Source: Rhodobacter sp. (lineage in GTDB: Bacteria > Pseudomonadota > Alphaproteobacteria > Rhodobacterales > Rhodobacteraceae). From it: DNA of 6,479 nucleotides. The notes beneath the pieces were generated by a model that worked only from the letters and a program-made list of their open reading frames with translations, was not told the DNA's origin and did no database searches. Both the position numbers and the translations under genes were made by a program. Below are positions 1 through 6,056 of the stretch, piece after piece (position 1 is the first letter of the stretch; the number at the start of each line of letters is the position of its first letter). Location of the stretch: assembly GCA_013824055.1 (NCBI GenBank), contig PNNE01000341.1, positions 1-6,479 of the forward strand, written 5' to 3'.

Positions 1-316
1 CCATCATGTGGCACTGCTCGACCTCTGGCACCAGCAGGACCGCCCGGTTGAAGGCGGTCAGCGCCGCCTCGCGCGTGTCGGACAGGCGCACCTCGACAAA
101 GGCCACATGCGCCTGGCCCATCTTGATCGGGTCCAGGATCGCTCGGTAGCCGGTGATGATCCCCGTCTCTTCCAGCCGTTTCATCCGGGCCTGGGTCGGC
201 GACTTTGACAGCCCGATCCGCCGGGCTAGTTCCACGGCGGCGATGCGGCCTTCGGTCTGCAGGACCCGCAGGATCGCCAGGTCGAAGCGGTCCAGATCGG
301 CGCGGTCATTTGGCAT
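1..316 (-). CDS. putR: Lrp/AsnC-family regulator of proline catabolism, PutR (N-terminal part; cut by window start)
   Basis: Reading the minus strand from ATG at 316-314 gives 105 codons that run off the window edge; the C-terminal end is missing (the family is usually about 150-160 aa). Residues 8-20 form the opening helix (LDRFDLAILRVLQ). Residues 25-54 are the winged helix-turn-helix (VELARRIGLSKSPTQARMKR, then LEETGII), with the typical Lrp 'LS.s...R...LE..GII' pattern. Residues 57-62 (YRAILD) lead into the ligand-sensing RAM domain, whose first strand is AHVAFVEVRL (69-78), followed by VEQCHMM at 99-105. Lrp-type PutR proteins sit divergent to putA in Rhodobacter capsulatus and other alphaproteobacteria and activate it in response to proline. 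Divergence from putA here is the basis for the name; without it I would say only Lrp/AsnC family. A purine-rich stretch (AGGAAGAACGGGA on the minus strand) lies upstream, but no ideal Shine-Dalgarno is seen. Another ATG at 309-307 is out of frame. Confidence 0.88.
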   Translation of the reverse strand, partial: MPNDRADLDRFDLAILRVLQTEGRIAAVELARRIGLSKSPTQARMKRLEETGIITGYRAILDPIKMGQAHVAFVEVRLSDTREAALTAFNRAVLLVPEVEQCHMM

Positions 317-355
317 GGCGTTGTTCCCGTTCTTCCTGACTCTGGCCTGCCTATC

Positions 356-384
356 ACAACACTTTCGGGAAAACAGCCTGCCAA
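356..384 (-). promoter_or_regulatory. possible putR promoter
   Basis: On the minus strand TTGGCA (384-379) matches the -35 consensus at five of six positions. A 17-base spacer separates it from TGTTGT (361-356), a poor -10 with three of six matches. The putR start codon lies about 40 bases downstream. The weak -10 makes this tentative. Confidence 0.25.
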
Positions 385-398
385 TTTCGCGATATGCT
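363..398 (+). promoter_or_regulatory. possible putA promoter and PutR operator region
   Basis: TATGCT at 393-398 resembles a -10 element, but the position 17 bases upstream (370-375, AAAACA) does not resemble a -35. That fits an activator-dependent promoter. The same stretch is the most A/T-rich part of the intergenic region. It holds a small dyad TTTC-gg-GAAA (363-372) and a wider imperfect dyad pairing CGGGAAAA (366-373) with ATTTCGCG (384-391). Lrp-family proteins bind imperfect A/T-rich dyads, so this is the best candidate PutR site. The assignment is inference from position; no validated consensus was matched. Confidence 0.3.
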
Positions 399-420
399 GG
401 GCGGAAAGAAAGGTGCCCCC

Positions 421-3400
421 ATGCCCGCCGATTCCGCCTCTGCCTGGTCTGTCATCACCACCGCCACCCTTGCCGACGAAACGGCGCTGGTGCAGCGCCT
501 GGTGGCCGAAGCGGCGCTTGATGCGCCCGCCCGTGCCGCGATCGTGGCGCAAGGGGCGGAGCTTGTGCGCCGCATCCGGGCCAGCGCCAAGCCGGGGCTG
601 ATGGAGGTGTTCCTGGCGGAATACGGTCTGTCGACCGATGAGGGCATCGCCCTGATGTGCCTGGCCGAAGCGCTGCTGCGCGTGCCCGATGCCGAGACGA
701 TGGACGCGCTGATCGAGGACAAGATCGCCCCTTCCGACTGGGGGCGGCACCTGGGCAAGTCGGCCTCCAGCCTGGTCAACGCCTCGACCTGGGCGCTGAT
801 GCTGACCGGCAAGGTGCTGGACGACCGCGAGGGCGGAATCGCGGGGGCGCTGCGCGGCGCGGTCCGCAGGCTGGGCGAGCCGGTGATCCGCACTGCCGTT
901 TCCCGCGCGATGAAGGAGATGGGGCGCAACTTCGTGCTGGGGGAAACCATCGACAAGGCGATGGACCGGGCCGAGGAGCTGGAAGCCAGGGGCTACACCT
1001 ACAGCTACGACATGCTGGGCGAGGCGGCGCGGACCGAAGCCGACGCGCGGCGCTATCACCTGTCCTATTCCCGCGCGATCACCGCCATTGCCCGCGCCGC
1101 CAAGGGCAGCGACATCCGCACCAACCCCGGCATCTCGGTCAAGCTTTCGGCCCTGCATCCCCGCTATGAGGTCGCCAAGCGCGACCGCGTGATGGAGGAA
1201 CTGGTTCCCCGCGTCCGCGCGCTGGCCAGCCTGGCCAAGGCCGCGGGCTTGGGCTTCAACATCGACGCCGAGGAAGCCGACCGTCTGGCCCTGTCGCTGG
1301 AGGTGATCGAGGCCACGCTCTCGGACCCCGCGCTGAAGGGCTGGGACGGCTTCGGCGTCGTCGTGCAGGCCTATGGCCGCCGGGCCGGGGCGGTGATCGA
1401 CTGGCTGCATGCGCTGGCCGTCCGGCTGGACCGCAGGATCATGGTGCGTCTGGTCAAGGGCGCCTATTGGGATGCCGAGGTGAAGCGGGCGCAGGTCCTG
1501 GGCCTGACCTCCTTCCCGGTCTTCACCCGCAAGCAGTCCACGGACGTCAGCTACATCGCCAACGCCCGCAAGCTTCTGTCGCTGACCGACCGCATCTATC
1601 CGCAGTTCGCCACCCACAACGCCCACACTGTCGCCGCCGTCCTGCACCTCGCCAGGGCGCAGGGACTGACCGCGACGGACTACGAATTCCAGCGCCTGCA
1701 CGGGATGGGCGAACGGCTGCACGACATTGTTCTTGCCGATGGAGCCACCGCAGGCGCCACCGGGTCGGGCGCGGTGGCGCTGGCCACCCGCTGTCGCATC
1801 TACGCCCCCGTCGGTGCGCATCGCGACCTTCTGGCCTATCTCGTCCGCCGCCTGCTGGAAAACGGCGCGAACTCCAGCTTCGTCAATCAGATCGTCGACC
1901 AGGACGTGACCCCCGAACAGGTCGCGGCCTGCCCGCTGACGGCAGTGGAGGCCTTGAAGGCCATCCCCAGCCCCGCACTGAAGACCGGCCCCGCGCTGTT
2001 CGCGGGGCGGCGGAATTCCCGGGGCTGGGACCTGGCCGATGCCGCCGACCTGTCGGCGATCGAGGCTGCCCGCGCGCCCTTTGCCGAGGCGCGCATCGAC
2101 GCAGCCCCCCGGCTTGCCGGCCGGGTCGTGGGCGGCCCCGAGCTTGCCGTGCTGAACCCGGCAACGGGCGCGCTGGTCGGCCATGTCACCACGGCGGGGC
2201 TGCCGGACGTGGAGACGGCGCTTCGCCTGGCCGAACCCTGGGCCGCTGCCGCGCCGGAACGTGCCACGGTCCTGAACCGCGCCGCCGACCGGATGGAGGA
2301 CGATACGGGGCGCATCTTCGCGCTGCTGGCGCGCGAGGCCGGCAAGACCCTGCCCGATGCCGTGGCCGAACTGCGCGAGGCGGTGGACTTCCTGCGCTAC
2401 TACGCCAGCCAGTCCGACCAGCCGCACCCCGCGCGCGGCGTCTTTGCCTGCATCAGCCCCTGGAACTTTCCGCTGGCGATCTTCTGCGGCCAGATCGCCG
2501 CCGCCCTGGCCGCCGGGAACGCCGTTCTGGCGAAGCCCGCCGAACAGACTCCGCTGATCGCCACGCTTGCCGTCGACCACCTGCTTGCCGCCGGAGTGCC
2601 CGCGACCGCCCTGCAACTTCTTCCCGGCGACGGGACTGTCGGCGCAGCCCTGACCCGCGACCCGCGCGTGAACGGCGTGGCCTTCACCGGCTCGACCGAA
2701 ACCGCCCAGGCGATCCGCCGCAGCATGGCCGACCACCTTGACCCCACCGCCCCCCTGATCGCCGAGACCGGCGGTCTGAACGCGATGCTGGTCGACAGCA
2801 CCGCGCTGCCCGAACAGGCGGTGCGCGACATCATCGCCTCCAGCTTCCAGTCGGCCGGGCAACGGTGTTCTGCGCTCCGCTGCCTTTACGTGCAAGAGGA
2901 CGTGGCCGCGACTGTCGCCGAAATGCTCTTCGGCGCGATGGAGGACCTTGGCCTCGGCGATCCCTGGCACCTGGCAACCGACATCGGCCCGGTGATCGAC
3001 GCCGCGGCGCAGGCCGACATCCGCGCCTATGTCGATGCGGCGCGGGCCGAGGGGCGCGTGCTGAAGGACCTGAAGGCACCGGGGCAGGGGACCTTCGTCG
3101 CCCCCACCGTGCTGTCGGTGAACGGCATCCAGGACATGCCGCGCGAGATCTTCGGGCCGGTCCTGCACATCGCCACCTTCAAGGCGACCGAGATCGACCG
3201 CGTCATCGCGTCGGTCAACGCCACCGGCTATGGGCTGACCTTTGGCCTGCACTCCCGCATTGACGACCGGGTGCAGCACATCGTCGACGGGATGCGGGTC
3301 GGCAACACCTACGTCAACCGCAACCAGATCGGCGCGGTCGTGGGGTCTCAGCCCTTTGGCGGCGAGGGGCTGTCGGGCACCGGACCCAAGGCGGGCGGGC

Positions 3401-3921
3401 CGCATTACCTGACGCGGTTCACTGCCGCCCCGATCCCTGCGGCCCCGATCCCCGCGACCCCGCCCGATGACGCCACGACCACGGCGGCAGAAGTCGCCAA
3501 GGCCTTGTCCGCGCCCTGGCCCGCCACCGCGCCGATGTCGCAGGACATGCCCGGCCCGACCGGCGAATCGAACCGCCTGAGCCTGACCCCGCGTGCGCCG
3601 GTCCTCTGCCTTGGGCCGGGTCGCGCGGCGGCGCTGCGGCAGGCCGAAGCGATCCGCAAGCTGGGTGGCCGTGCTGTCGAAGCCCCCGGCCTTGATCCGC
3701 AGGCGCTGACCAGGCTGCAGGGGATCTCCGGCGCCCTCTGGTGGGGTTCCCCCGAAGCGGGCCGCCCCTTCGCGCAAGCGCTTGCGCAACGCCAGGGGCC
3801 GATCCTGCCGCTGATCGCCGCCCCCGATGCGGGCCACGCGCATCTGGAGCGCCACCTCTGCATCGACACCACGGCCTCGGGCGGCAACGCCCAGCTGCTG
3901 GCGACCGTGGCCGACGCTTGA
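421..3921 (+). CDS. putA: bifunctional proline dehydrogenase / L-glutamate gamma-semialdehyde (P5C) dehydrogenase, type B PutA
   Basis: PutA oxidises L-proline to P5C with FAD, then the hydrolysed semialdehyde to glutamate with NAD+, passing electrons to membrane quinone. The start ATG at 421 is chosen because GAAAGG (408-413) lies 7 bases upstream; the in-frame ATG at 394 has no such site. Length is 1166 aa. The N-terminal ribbon-helix-helix of E. coli-type trifunctional PutA is absent. The PRODH barrel (about 170-500) shows ATHNAHTV (397-404), YEFQRLHGMGE, and YLVRRLLENGANSSFVN with the substrate-binding arginine pair R476-R477. The P5CDH domain (about 540-1000) shows ISPWNFP (678-684), FTGSTE (755-760), AETGG (E782), catalytic C816 in GQRCSALR, and EIFGPV (909-914). 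Then come a Pro/Ala linker and a C-terminal ALDH-superfamily-like domain from about GESNR (1048). It ends in the conserved motif CIDTTASGGNAQLL (1147-1160), which marks a type B PutA. All key residues are present and no frameshift is seen. The divergent PutR presumably supplies the regulation. Confidence 0.97.
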   Translation: MPADSASAWSVITTATLADETALVQRLVAEAALDAPARAAIVAQGAELVRRIRASAKPGLMEVFLAEYGLSTDEGIALMCLAEALLRVPDAETMDALIEDKIAPSDWGRHLGKSASSLVNASTWALMLTGKVLDDREGGIAGALRGAVRRLGEPVIRTAVSRAMKEMGRNFVLGETIDKAMDRAEELEARGYTYSYDMLGEAARTEADARRYHLSYSRAITAIARAAKGSDIRTNPGISVKLSALHPRYEVAKRDRVMEELVPRVRALASLAKAAGLGFNIDAEEADRLALSLEVIEATLSDPALKGWDGFGVVVQAYGRRAGAVIDWLHALAVRLDRRIMVRLVKGAYWDAEVKRAQVLGLTSFPVFTRKQSTDVSYIANARKLLSLTDRIYPQFATHNAHTVAAVLHLARAQGLTATDYEFQRLHGMGERLHDIVLADGATAGATGSGAVALATRCRIYAPVGAHRDLLAYLVRRLLENGANSSFVNQIVDQDVTPEQVAACPLTAVEALKAIPSPALKTGPALFAGRRNSRGWDLADAADLSAIEAARAPFAEARIDAAPRLAGRVVGGPELAVLNPATGALVGHVTTAGLPDVETALRLAEPWAAAAPERATVLNRAADRMEDDTGRIFALLAREAGKTLPDAVAELREAVDFLRYYASQSDQPHPARGVFACISPWNFPLAIFCGQIAAALAAGNAVLAKPAEQTPLIATLAVDHLLAAGVPATALQLLPGDGTVGAALTRDPRVNGVAFTGSTETAQAIRRSMADHLDPTAPLIAETGGLNAMLVDSTALPEQAVRDIIASSFQSAGQRCSALRCLYVQEDVAATVAEMLFGAMEDLGLGDPWHLATDIGPVIDAAAQADIRAYVDAARAEGRVLKDLKAPGQGTFVAPTVLSVNGIQDMPREIFGPVLHIATFKATEIDRVIASVNATGYGLTFGLHSRIDDRVQHIVDGMRVGNTYVNRNQIGAVVGSQPFGGEGLSGTGPKAGGPHYLTRFTAAPIPAAPIPATPPDDATTTAAEVAKALSAPWPATAPMSQDMPGPTGESNRLSLTPRAPVLCLGPGRAAALRQAEAIRKLGGRAVEAPGLDPQALTRLQGISGALWWGSPEAGRPFAQALAQRQGPILPLIAAPDAGHAHLERHLCIDTTASGGNAQLLATVADA
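3424..3465 (+). repeat. 15-base tandem repeat encoding an Ala/Pro linker in PutA
   Basis: Two near-identical 15-base units (3424-3438 and 3439-3453) encode AAPIP-AAPIP, followed by a degenerate partial unit encoding ATPP. The repeat falls exactly between the P5C dehydrogenase domain and the C-terminal ALDH-like domain (residues 1002-1015), so it reads as a flexible interdomain linker. Confidence 0.75.
3772..3787. repeat. perfect 16-bp palindrome inside putA
   Basis: GCGCAAGCGCTTGCGC is a perfect palindrome centred between 3779 and 3780. It lies in the C-terminal domain of PutA, where the reading frame gives FAQALAQR. No known site (for example parS) was recognised, and it may simply reflect the Ala-Gln-Ala-Leu-Ala-Gln codons. 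Confidence 0.6.
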
Positions 3922-3928
3922 CCAAAGA

Positions 3929-3969
3929 TCGCGGATCGGAAAGGCTCAGCCCATGTTCCCGATCCGCGA
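3929..3969 (+). promoter_or_regulatory. 11-bp inverted repeat bracketing the rhomboid ribosome-binding site and start codon
   Basis: TCGCGGATCGG (3929-3939) is perfectly complementary to CCGATCCGCGA (3959-3969), with eight G-C pairs of eleven. The 19-base loop (3940-3958) holds most of the Shine-Dalgarno GGAAAGG (3938-3944; its first two bases are in the stem) and the ATG at 3953-3955. The 3' arm is coding sequence, falling within codons 2-6 of the rhomboid gene. In mRNA this could hinder ribosome loading. The 5' arm begins 7 bases after the putA stop codon, so a ribosome finishing putA would reach into the stem and could open it. There is no T-run after the 3' arm, so it does not look like an intrinsic terminator. 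A DNA operator is the other possibility. The structure is seen; its role is inferred. Confidence 0.6.
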
Positions 3970-4696
3970 CCACAACCCTTCGGGGCGCACGCCCTATGTC
4001 ACCATCGCGCTGATCGCGGTCAACATACTGGTATTTCTCGGCTATTTCCTGGGACTGACCGAATATCAGCTGGGCGAGTTCTTCTGGACCTGGGGCCTTG
4101 TCCCCGCCCGCTTCCTGTCTGGCGACGGGCTTTGGACGATCTTCACCTCGATGTTCCTGCATGGTGGCTGGTTCCATCTTGCGGGCAACATGCTGTTTCT
4201 GTGGATCTATGGTGACAACCTGGAAGAAGAGATGGGGCATGGCGGCTTTCTCCTCTTCTATCTTGCTTCCGGGGTTGTGGCGGGCCTGGCGCAGGCGCTG
4301 CCCGATCCGGGGTCGCTGATCCCGATGGTCGGCGCCTCGGGGGCGATCGCGGGGGTGATGGGGGGGTATCTGCTGCTTTTCCCCCGGGCCAGAGTCGATG
4401 TCCTGTTCATCTTCATCATCTTCTTCCGCATCATCGCGATCCCGGCGTGGATCGTCCTGGTGATCTGGCTGGGCATCCAGATCTTCTGGGGCCTGTCGAC
4501 CCCCGGCGACCTTGGTGGTGTCGCCCACTGGGCGCATGTGGGAGGCTTCGTCGCGGGTCTGGTCCTGGTGCTTCCGGTCTGGCATCGGCGCGGGGCGTGG
4601 GCTTTCTGGCGACGGACCGAGGGTCGCCCGCCGCACCCCGAGACGCGGCTCGGGGCCGCCCGCTCGGGCGTGCCGCTGATCCGCCGCAAGCGCTGA
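3953..4696 (+). CDS. rhomboid family intramembrane serine protease
   Basis: The protein has 247 aa from ATG 3953, chosen because GGAAAGG (3938-3944) lies 8 bases upstream and the N-terminus MFPIRDHNPS looks like other alphaproteobacterial rhomboids; the frame is open further upstream but overlaps putA. Rhomboids cleave transmembrane segments of substrates within the inner membrane. The catalytic serine is S129 in GASG (127-130) and the histidine partner is H195 in AHVGG. The conserved loop/TM2 motif is H70-GGWF-H75-LAG-N79, whose residues line the oxyanion hole. Likely membrane segments by eye are about 16-35, 75-92, 97-116, 125-144, 148-178 (a long hydrophobic block) and 196-212, giving a six-TM core. 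The tail from about 213 is basic and Pro/Arg-rich, probably cytosolic. It starts 31 bases after the putA stop codon on the same strand, so read-through from putA is plausible. The substrate is unknown. Confidence 0.93.
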   Translation: MFPIRDHNPSGRTPYVTIALIAVNILVFLGYFLGLTEYQLGEFFWTWGLVPARFLSGDGLWTIFTSMFLHGGWFHLAGNMLFLWIYGDNLEEEMGHGGFLLFYLASGVVAGLAQALPDPGSLIPMVGASGAIAGVMGGYLLLFPRARVDVLFIFIIFFRIIAIPAWIVLVIWLGIQIFWGLSTPGDLGGVAHWAHVGGFVAGLVLVLPVWHRRGAWAFWRRTEGRPPHPETRLGAARSGVPLIRRKR

Positions 4697-4701
4697 GGGC
4701 T

Positions 4702-4730
4702 TTGCGCGGCGGACAGCGCTGGCGTAGGAT
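4702..4730 (+). promoter_or_regulatory. possible sigma-70 promoter for the DUF1194 gene
   Basis: TTGCGC (4702-4707) and TAGGAT (4725-4730) are separated by exactly 17 bases and share three and four consensus positions respectively. Transcription would begin near 4737, leaving a leader of about 15 bases that includes the ribosome-binding site. The element fits in the 55-base gap after the rhomboid gene. It suggests the downstream gene can be transcribed independently. Confidence 0.4.
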
Positions 4731-4751
4731 CGCAGGCGGGAGGGCCGTCCG

Positions 4752-5438
4752 ATGCTCCGCCTTGTCCTGGCCGCCGCCTGTCTTGCGACCCCCGCTGCCG
4801 CCGACTGCCGTCTGGCGCTGGCCCTGGCGGTCGATGTCTCCCGCTCCATCGATTCGCGGGACTACGTCATCCAGACCGATGGCCTGGCCGGGGCGCTGCA
4901 GGACAGGGACGTGCGCGCCGCGATCTTCGGGCCCGAGGGCGAGGTGGCGCTGGCGATCTACCACTGGTCCGGGCGCGGCAGCCAGGATCTGGTCCAGCCC
5001 TGGGTGATCCTGGACAGCCCAGAGGCGCTGGACGCCGCGATCTGGCAGGTCCGCCGGACCCCCCGCCCCGCCACCCCCCTGGCCACCGCGCTGGGCGATG
5101 CGCTCAGCTACGGGTTGGCCCTGATGTCCGACGCGCCGGACTGCGACCGCCGGGTGATCGACGTGGCCGGCGACGGGCGCAACAACGACGGCATCTCGGT
5201 CGCCCGCACCTACGAGCGCGAGGATTTCACCGGGATCACGGTCAACGGACTGGCGGTCGGCGAGCACGAGGCCGGCATCCTGGACTATTACGCGGGCGAA
5301 GTCATCCGCGGCCCCGGCGCCTTCGTCGAGCTTGCGCCGCGCCAGTCGGACTACCCCCAGGCGCTGCGGCGAAAGCTGCTGCGAGAACTGCGGGGACCGA
5401 TGATCGGCGGGCTTTCTGCGCATCCGTCGCAGGGTTGA
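4752..5438 (+). CDS. secreted DUF1194 (von Willebrand factor A-like) protein
   Basis: The protein has 228 aa. The start is supported by GGGAGG (4738-4743) 8 bases upstream. A short signal peptide, MLRLVLAAACLATPAAA, probably cleaves before D18, placing the protein in the periplasm or outside the cell. The mature part begins with a VWA-like strand and a complete MIDAS metal-binding motif D28-V-S30-R-S32. T108 in ATPLATAL and D141 in VAGDGRNNDG sit where the other MIDAS-type ligands are expected. Two cysteines of the mature protein (C19, C131) could form a disulfide. The C-terminal LRRKLLREL helix is also typical of DUF1194. The family is widespread in alphaproteobacteria and its function is not established; VWA folds usually bind protein partners through a divalent metal. 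C10 does not sit in a convincing lipobox. Family assignment is by recognition of pattern, without a profile search. Confidence 0.85.
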   Translation: MLRLVLAAACLATPAAADCRLALALAVDVSRSIDSRDYVIQTDGLAGALQDRDVRAAIFGPEGEVALAIYHWSGRGSQDLVQPWVILDSPEALDAAIWQVRRTPRPATPLATALGDALSYGLALMSDAPDCDRRVIDVAGDGRNNDGISVARTYEREDFTGITVNGLAVGEHEAGILDYYAGEVIRGPGAFVELAPRQSDYPQALRRKLLRELRGPMIGGLSAHPSQG

Positions 5439-5491
5439 CCTGCAATCGCCATGATCTGGAAGATCCTGCCCCGAATTTCGCCGGTTTTCCG

Positions 5492-5527
5492 TTGACTGAT
5501 GCGGTGGTTCGGGAATTCACTCCCGAA
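5492..5527 (+). promoter_or_regulatory. possible promoter -35 with a 20-base inverted repeat upstream of the L,D-transpeptidase gene
   Basis: TTGACT (5492-5497) matches the -35 consensus at five of six positions, but the expected -10 position (5515-5520, ATTCAC) is poor. That position lies in the 6-base loop of a perfect 7-bp inverted repeat: TTCGGGA (5508-5514) and TCCCGAA (5521-5527). It could be an operator over the promoter, or an RNA hairpin at the 3' end of the DUF1194 transcript, though no T-run follows. Further palindromes in the same 116-base gap are CGAA-T-TTCG (5472-5480) and CGAATTCG (5538-5545), the latter touching the ribosome-binding site. The gap is less G+C-rich than the genes around it. 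Confidence 0.4.
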
Positions 5528-5554
5528 GATTGATCGACGAATTCGGAGGTTTCC

Positions 5555-5974
5555 ATGCGCCGCCATTTTGCCGCGCTCTTGCTGGCCCTGCTGCTCCCCG
5601 GTCCTGCCCTTGCCGAACGTGTCGTGGCCCATGTCTCGGTCACGTCGCAGGTGATGAAGGTCTACCACGAGGGGCGGCTTCTGTTCACCTGGCCGGTCTC
5701 GACCGCCAAGCCGGGCAAGATCACGCCCGCGGGGACCTTTGCACCCGATTTCCTGTCGAAGTACCACCGCTCCAGCCGCTACAACAACGCGCCGATGCCC
5801 TTCGCGATCTTCTATGACGGGCACTATGCCATCCACGGCACCGACCAGATCAAGCGCCTGGGCAACCCTGCCTCGAACGGTTGCGTGCGACTGCACCCGG
5901 ACAACGCGAAGATCCTGTTCAACATGGTCCGGGCCGAGGGGATGGAGAACACGCGCGTGGTGATCGTCCAGTAG
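5555..5974 (+). CDS. small secreted L,D-transpeptidase (YkuD domain)
   Basis: The protein has 139 aa. The start ATG at 5555 follows a strong Shine-Dalgarno GGAGG (5545-5549) with 5 bases between. A classic signal peptide, MRRHFAALLLALLLPGPALA, probably cleaves after A20, so the enzyme acts in the periplasm. The remainder is a single YkuD catalytic domain: strands around 22-50 (VSVTSQVMKVYHEGRLL), the TPAGTF signature (about 57-62), IHGT with H94, and the active-site segment GNPASNGCVRLH with C110 as nucleophile and R112. The family makes or remodels 3-3 peptidoglycan cross-links or attaches proteins to peptidoglycan, using the cysteine to form an acyl-enzyme. The usual S/T-H-G-C is S-N-G-C here, a variant also seen among small YkuD proteins. 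No LysM or other wall-binding domain is present, so the protein is near the minimum size for the fold. Which reaction it performs cannot be told from sequence. Confidence 0.92.
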   Translation: MRRHFAALLLALLLPGPALAERVVAHVSVTSQVMKVYHEGRLLFTWPVSTAKPGKITPAGTFAPDFLSKYHRSSRYNNAPMPFAIFYDGHYAIHGTDQIKRLGNPASNGCVRLHPDNAKILFNMVRAEGMENTRVVIVQ

Positions 5975-5977
5975 GCC

Positions 5978-5997
5978 GGGCCTGGTAACCGGGGCCC
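5978..5997 (+). terminator. possible weak terminator hairpin after the L,D-transpeptidase gene
   Basis: GGGCC (5978-5982) pairs with GGCCC (5993-5997), and the loop contains a further GGT/ACC complementarity. A pyrimidine run TTCCTTTCC (5998-6006) follows, not a clean T-tract. The hairpin begins 3 bases after the stop codon. It may end transcription inefficiently before the next gene. Confidence 0.35.
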
Positions 5998-6018
5998 TTC
6001 CTTTCCGCGCCCCGACCC

Positions 6019-6026
6019 GCTATAGC
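6019..6026 (+). promoter_or_regulatory. possible -10 element upstream of the inositol monophosphatase gene
   Basis: GCTATAGC is an 8-bp palindrome containing TATAGC (6021-6026), which matches four of six -10 positions. The position 17 bases upstream (5998-6003, TTCCTT) is a weak -35. Transcription would start near 6033, about 24 bases before the chosen start codon. Confidence 0.35.
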
Positions 6027-6056
6027 GCCGGGCTTGAAATGCTGCGGGAGCGGACA

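Noticed and set aside
394..420. Upstream in-frame ATG at 394 as the putA start
   Set aside because: No ribosome-binding site precedes it, it overlaps the likely -10 element, and the ATG at 421 has GAAAGG at good spacing.
226..3855. A 1209-codon open frame on the minus strand opposite putA
   Set aside because: The translation is rich in Arg, Gly, Gln and His with no recognisable domain, as expected for an antisense frame of a high-G+C gene with strong codon bias. The plus strand carries a complete, motif-rich PutA over the same bases.
4636..4655. CCCCGAG/CTCGGGG inverted repeat near the end of the rhomboid gene
   Set aside because: It lies fully in coding sequence, is purely G+C-rich apart from one A-T pair, and has no T-run; at this base composition such stems arise readily.
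4689..4720. AGCGCTG/CAGCGCT repeat around the rhomboid stop codon as a terminator
   Set aside because: The 7-bp stem has an 18-base loop and no following T-run, so a terminator call is not supported.
4752..4781. C10 of the DUF1194 protein as a lipoprotein attachment site
   Set aside because: The preceding residues (Leu-Ala-Ala-Ala) do not give a proper lipobox and the hydrophobic stretch before it would be too short; a type I signal cleavage near A17 fits better.
3419..4849. A 476-codon open frame on the minus strand spanning the end of putA, the rhomboid gene and the start of the DUF1194 gene
   Set aside because: It overlaps three well-supported genes on the other strand, has low-complexity Arg/Pro/Gly composition and no domain signal.
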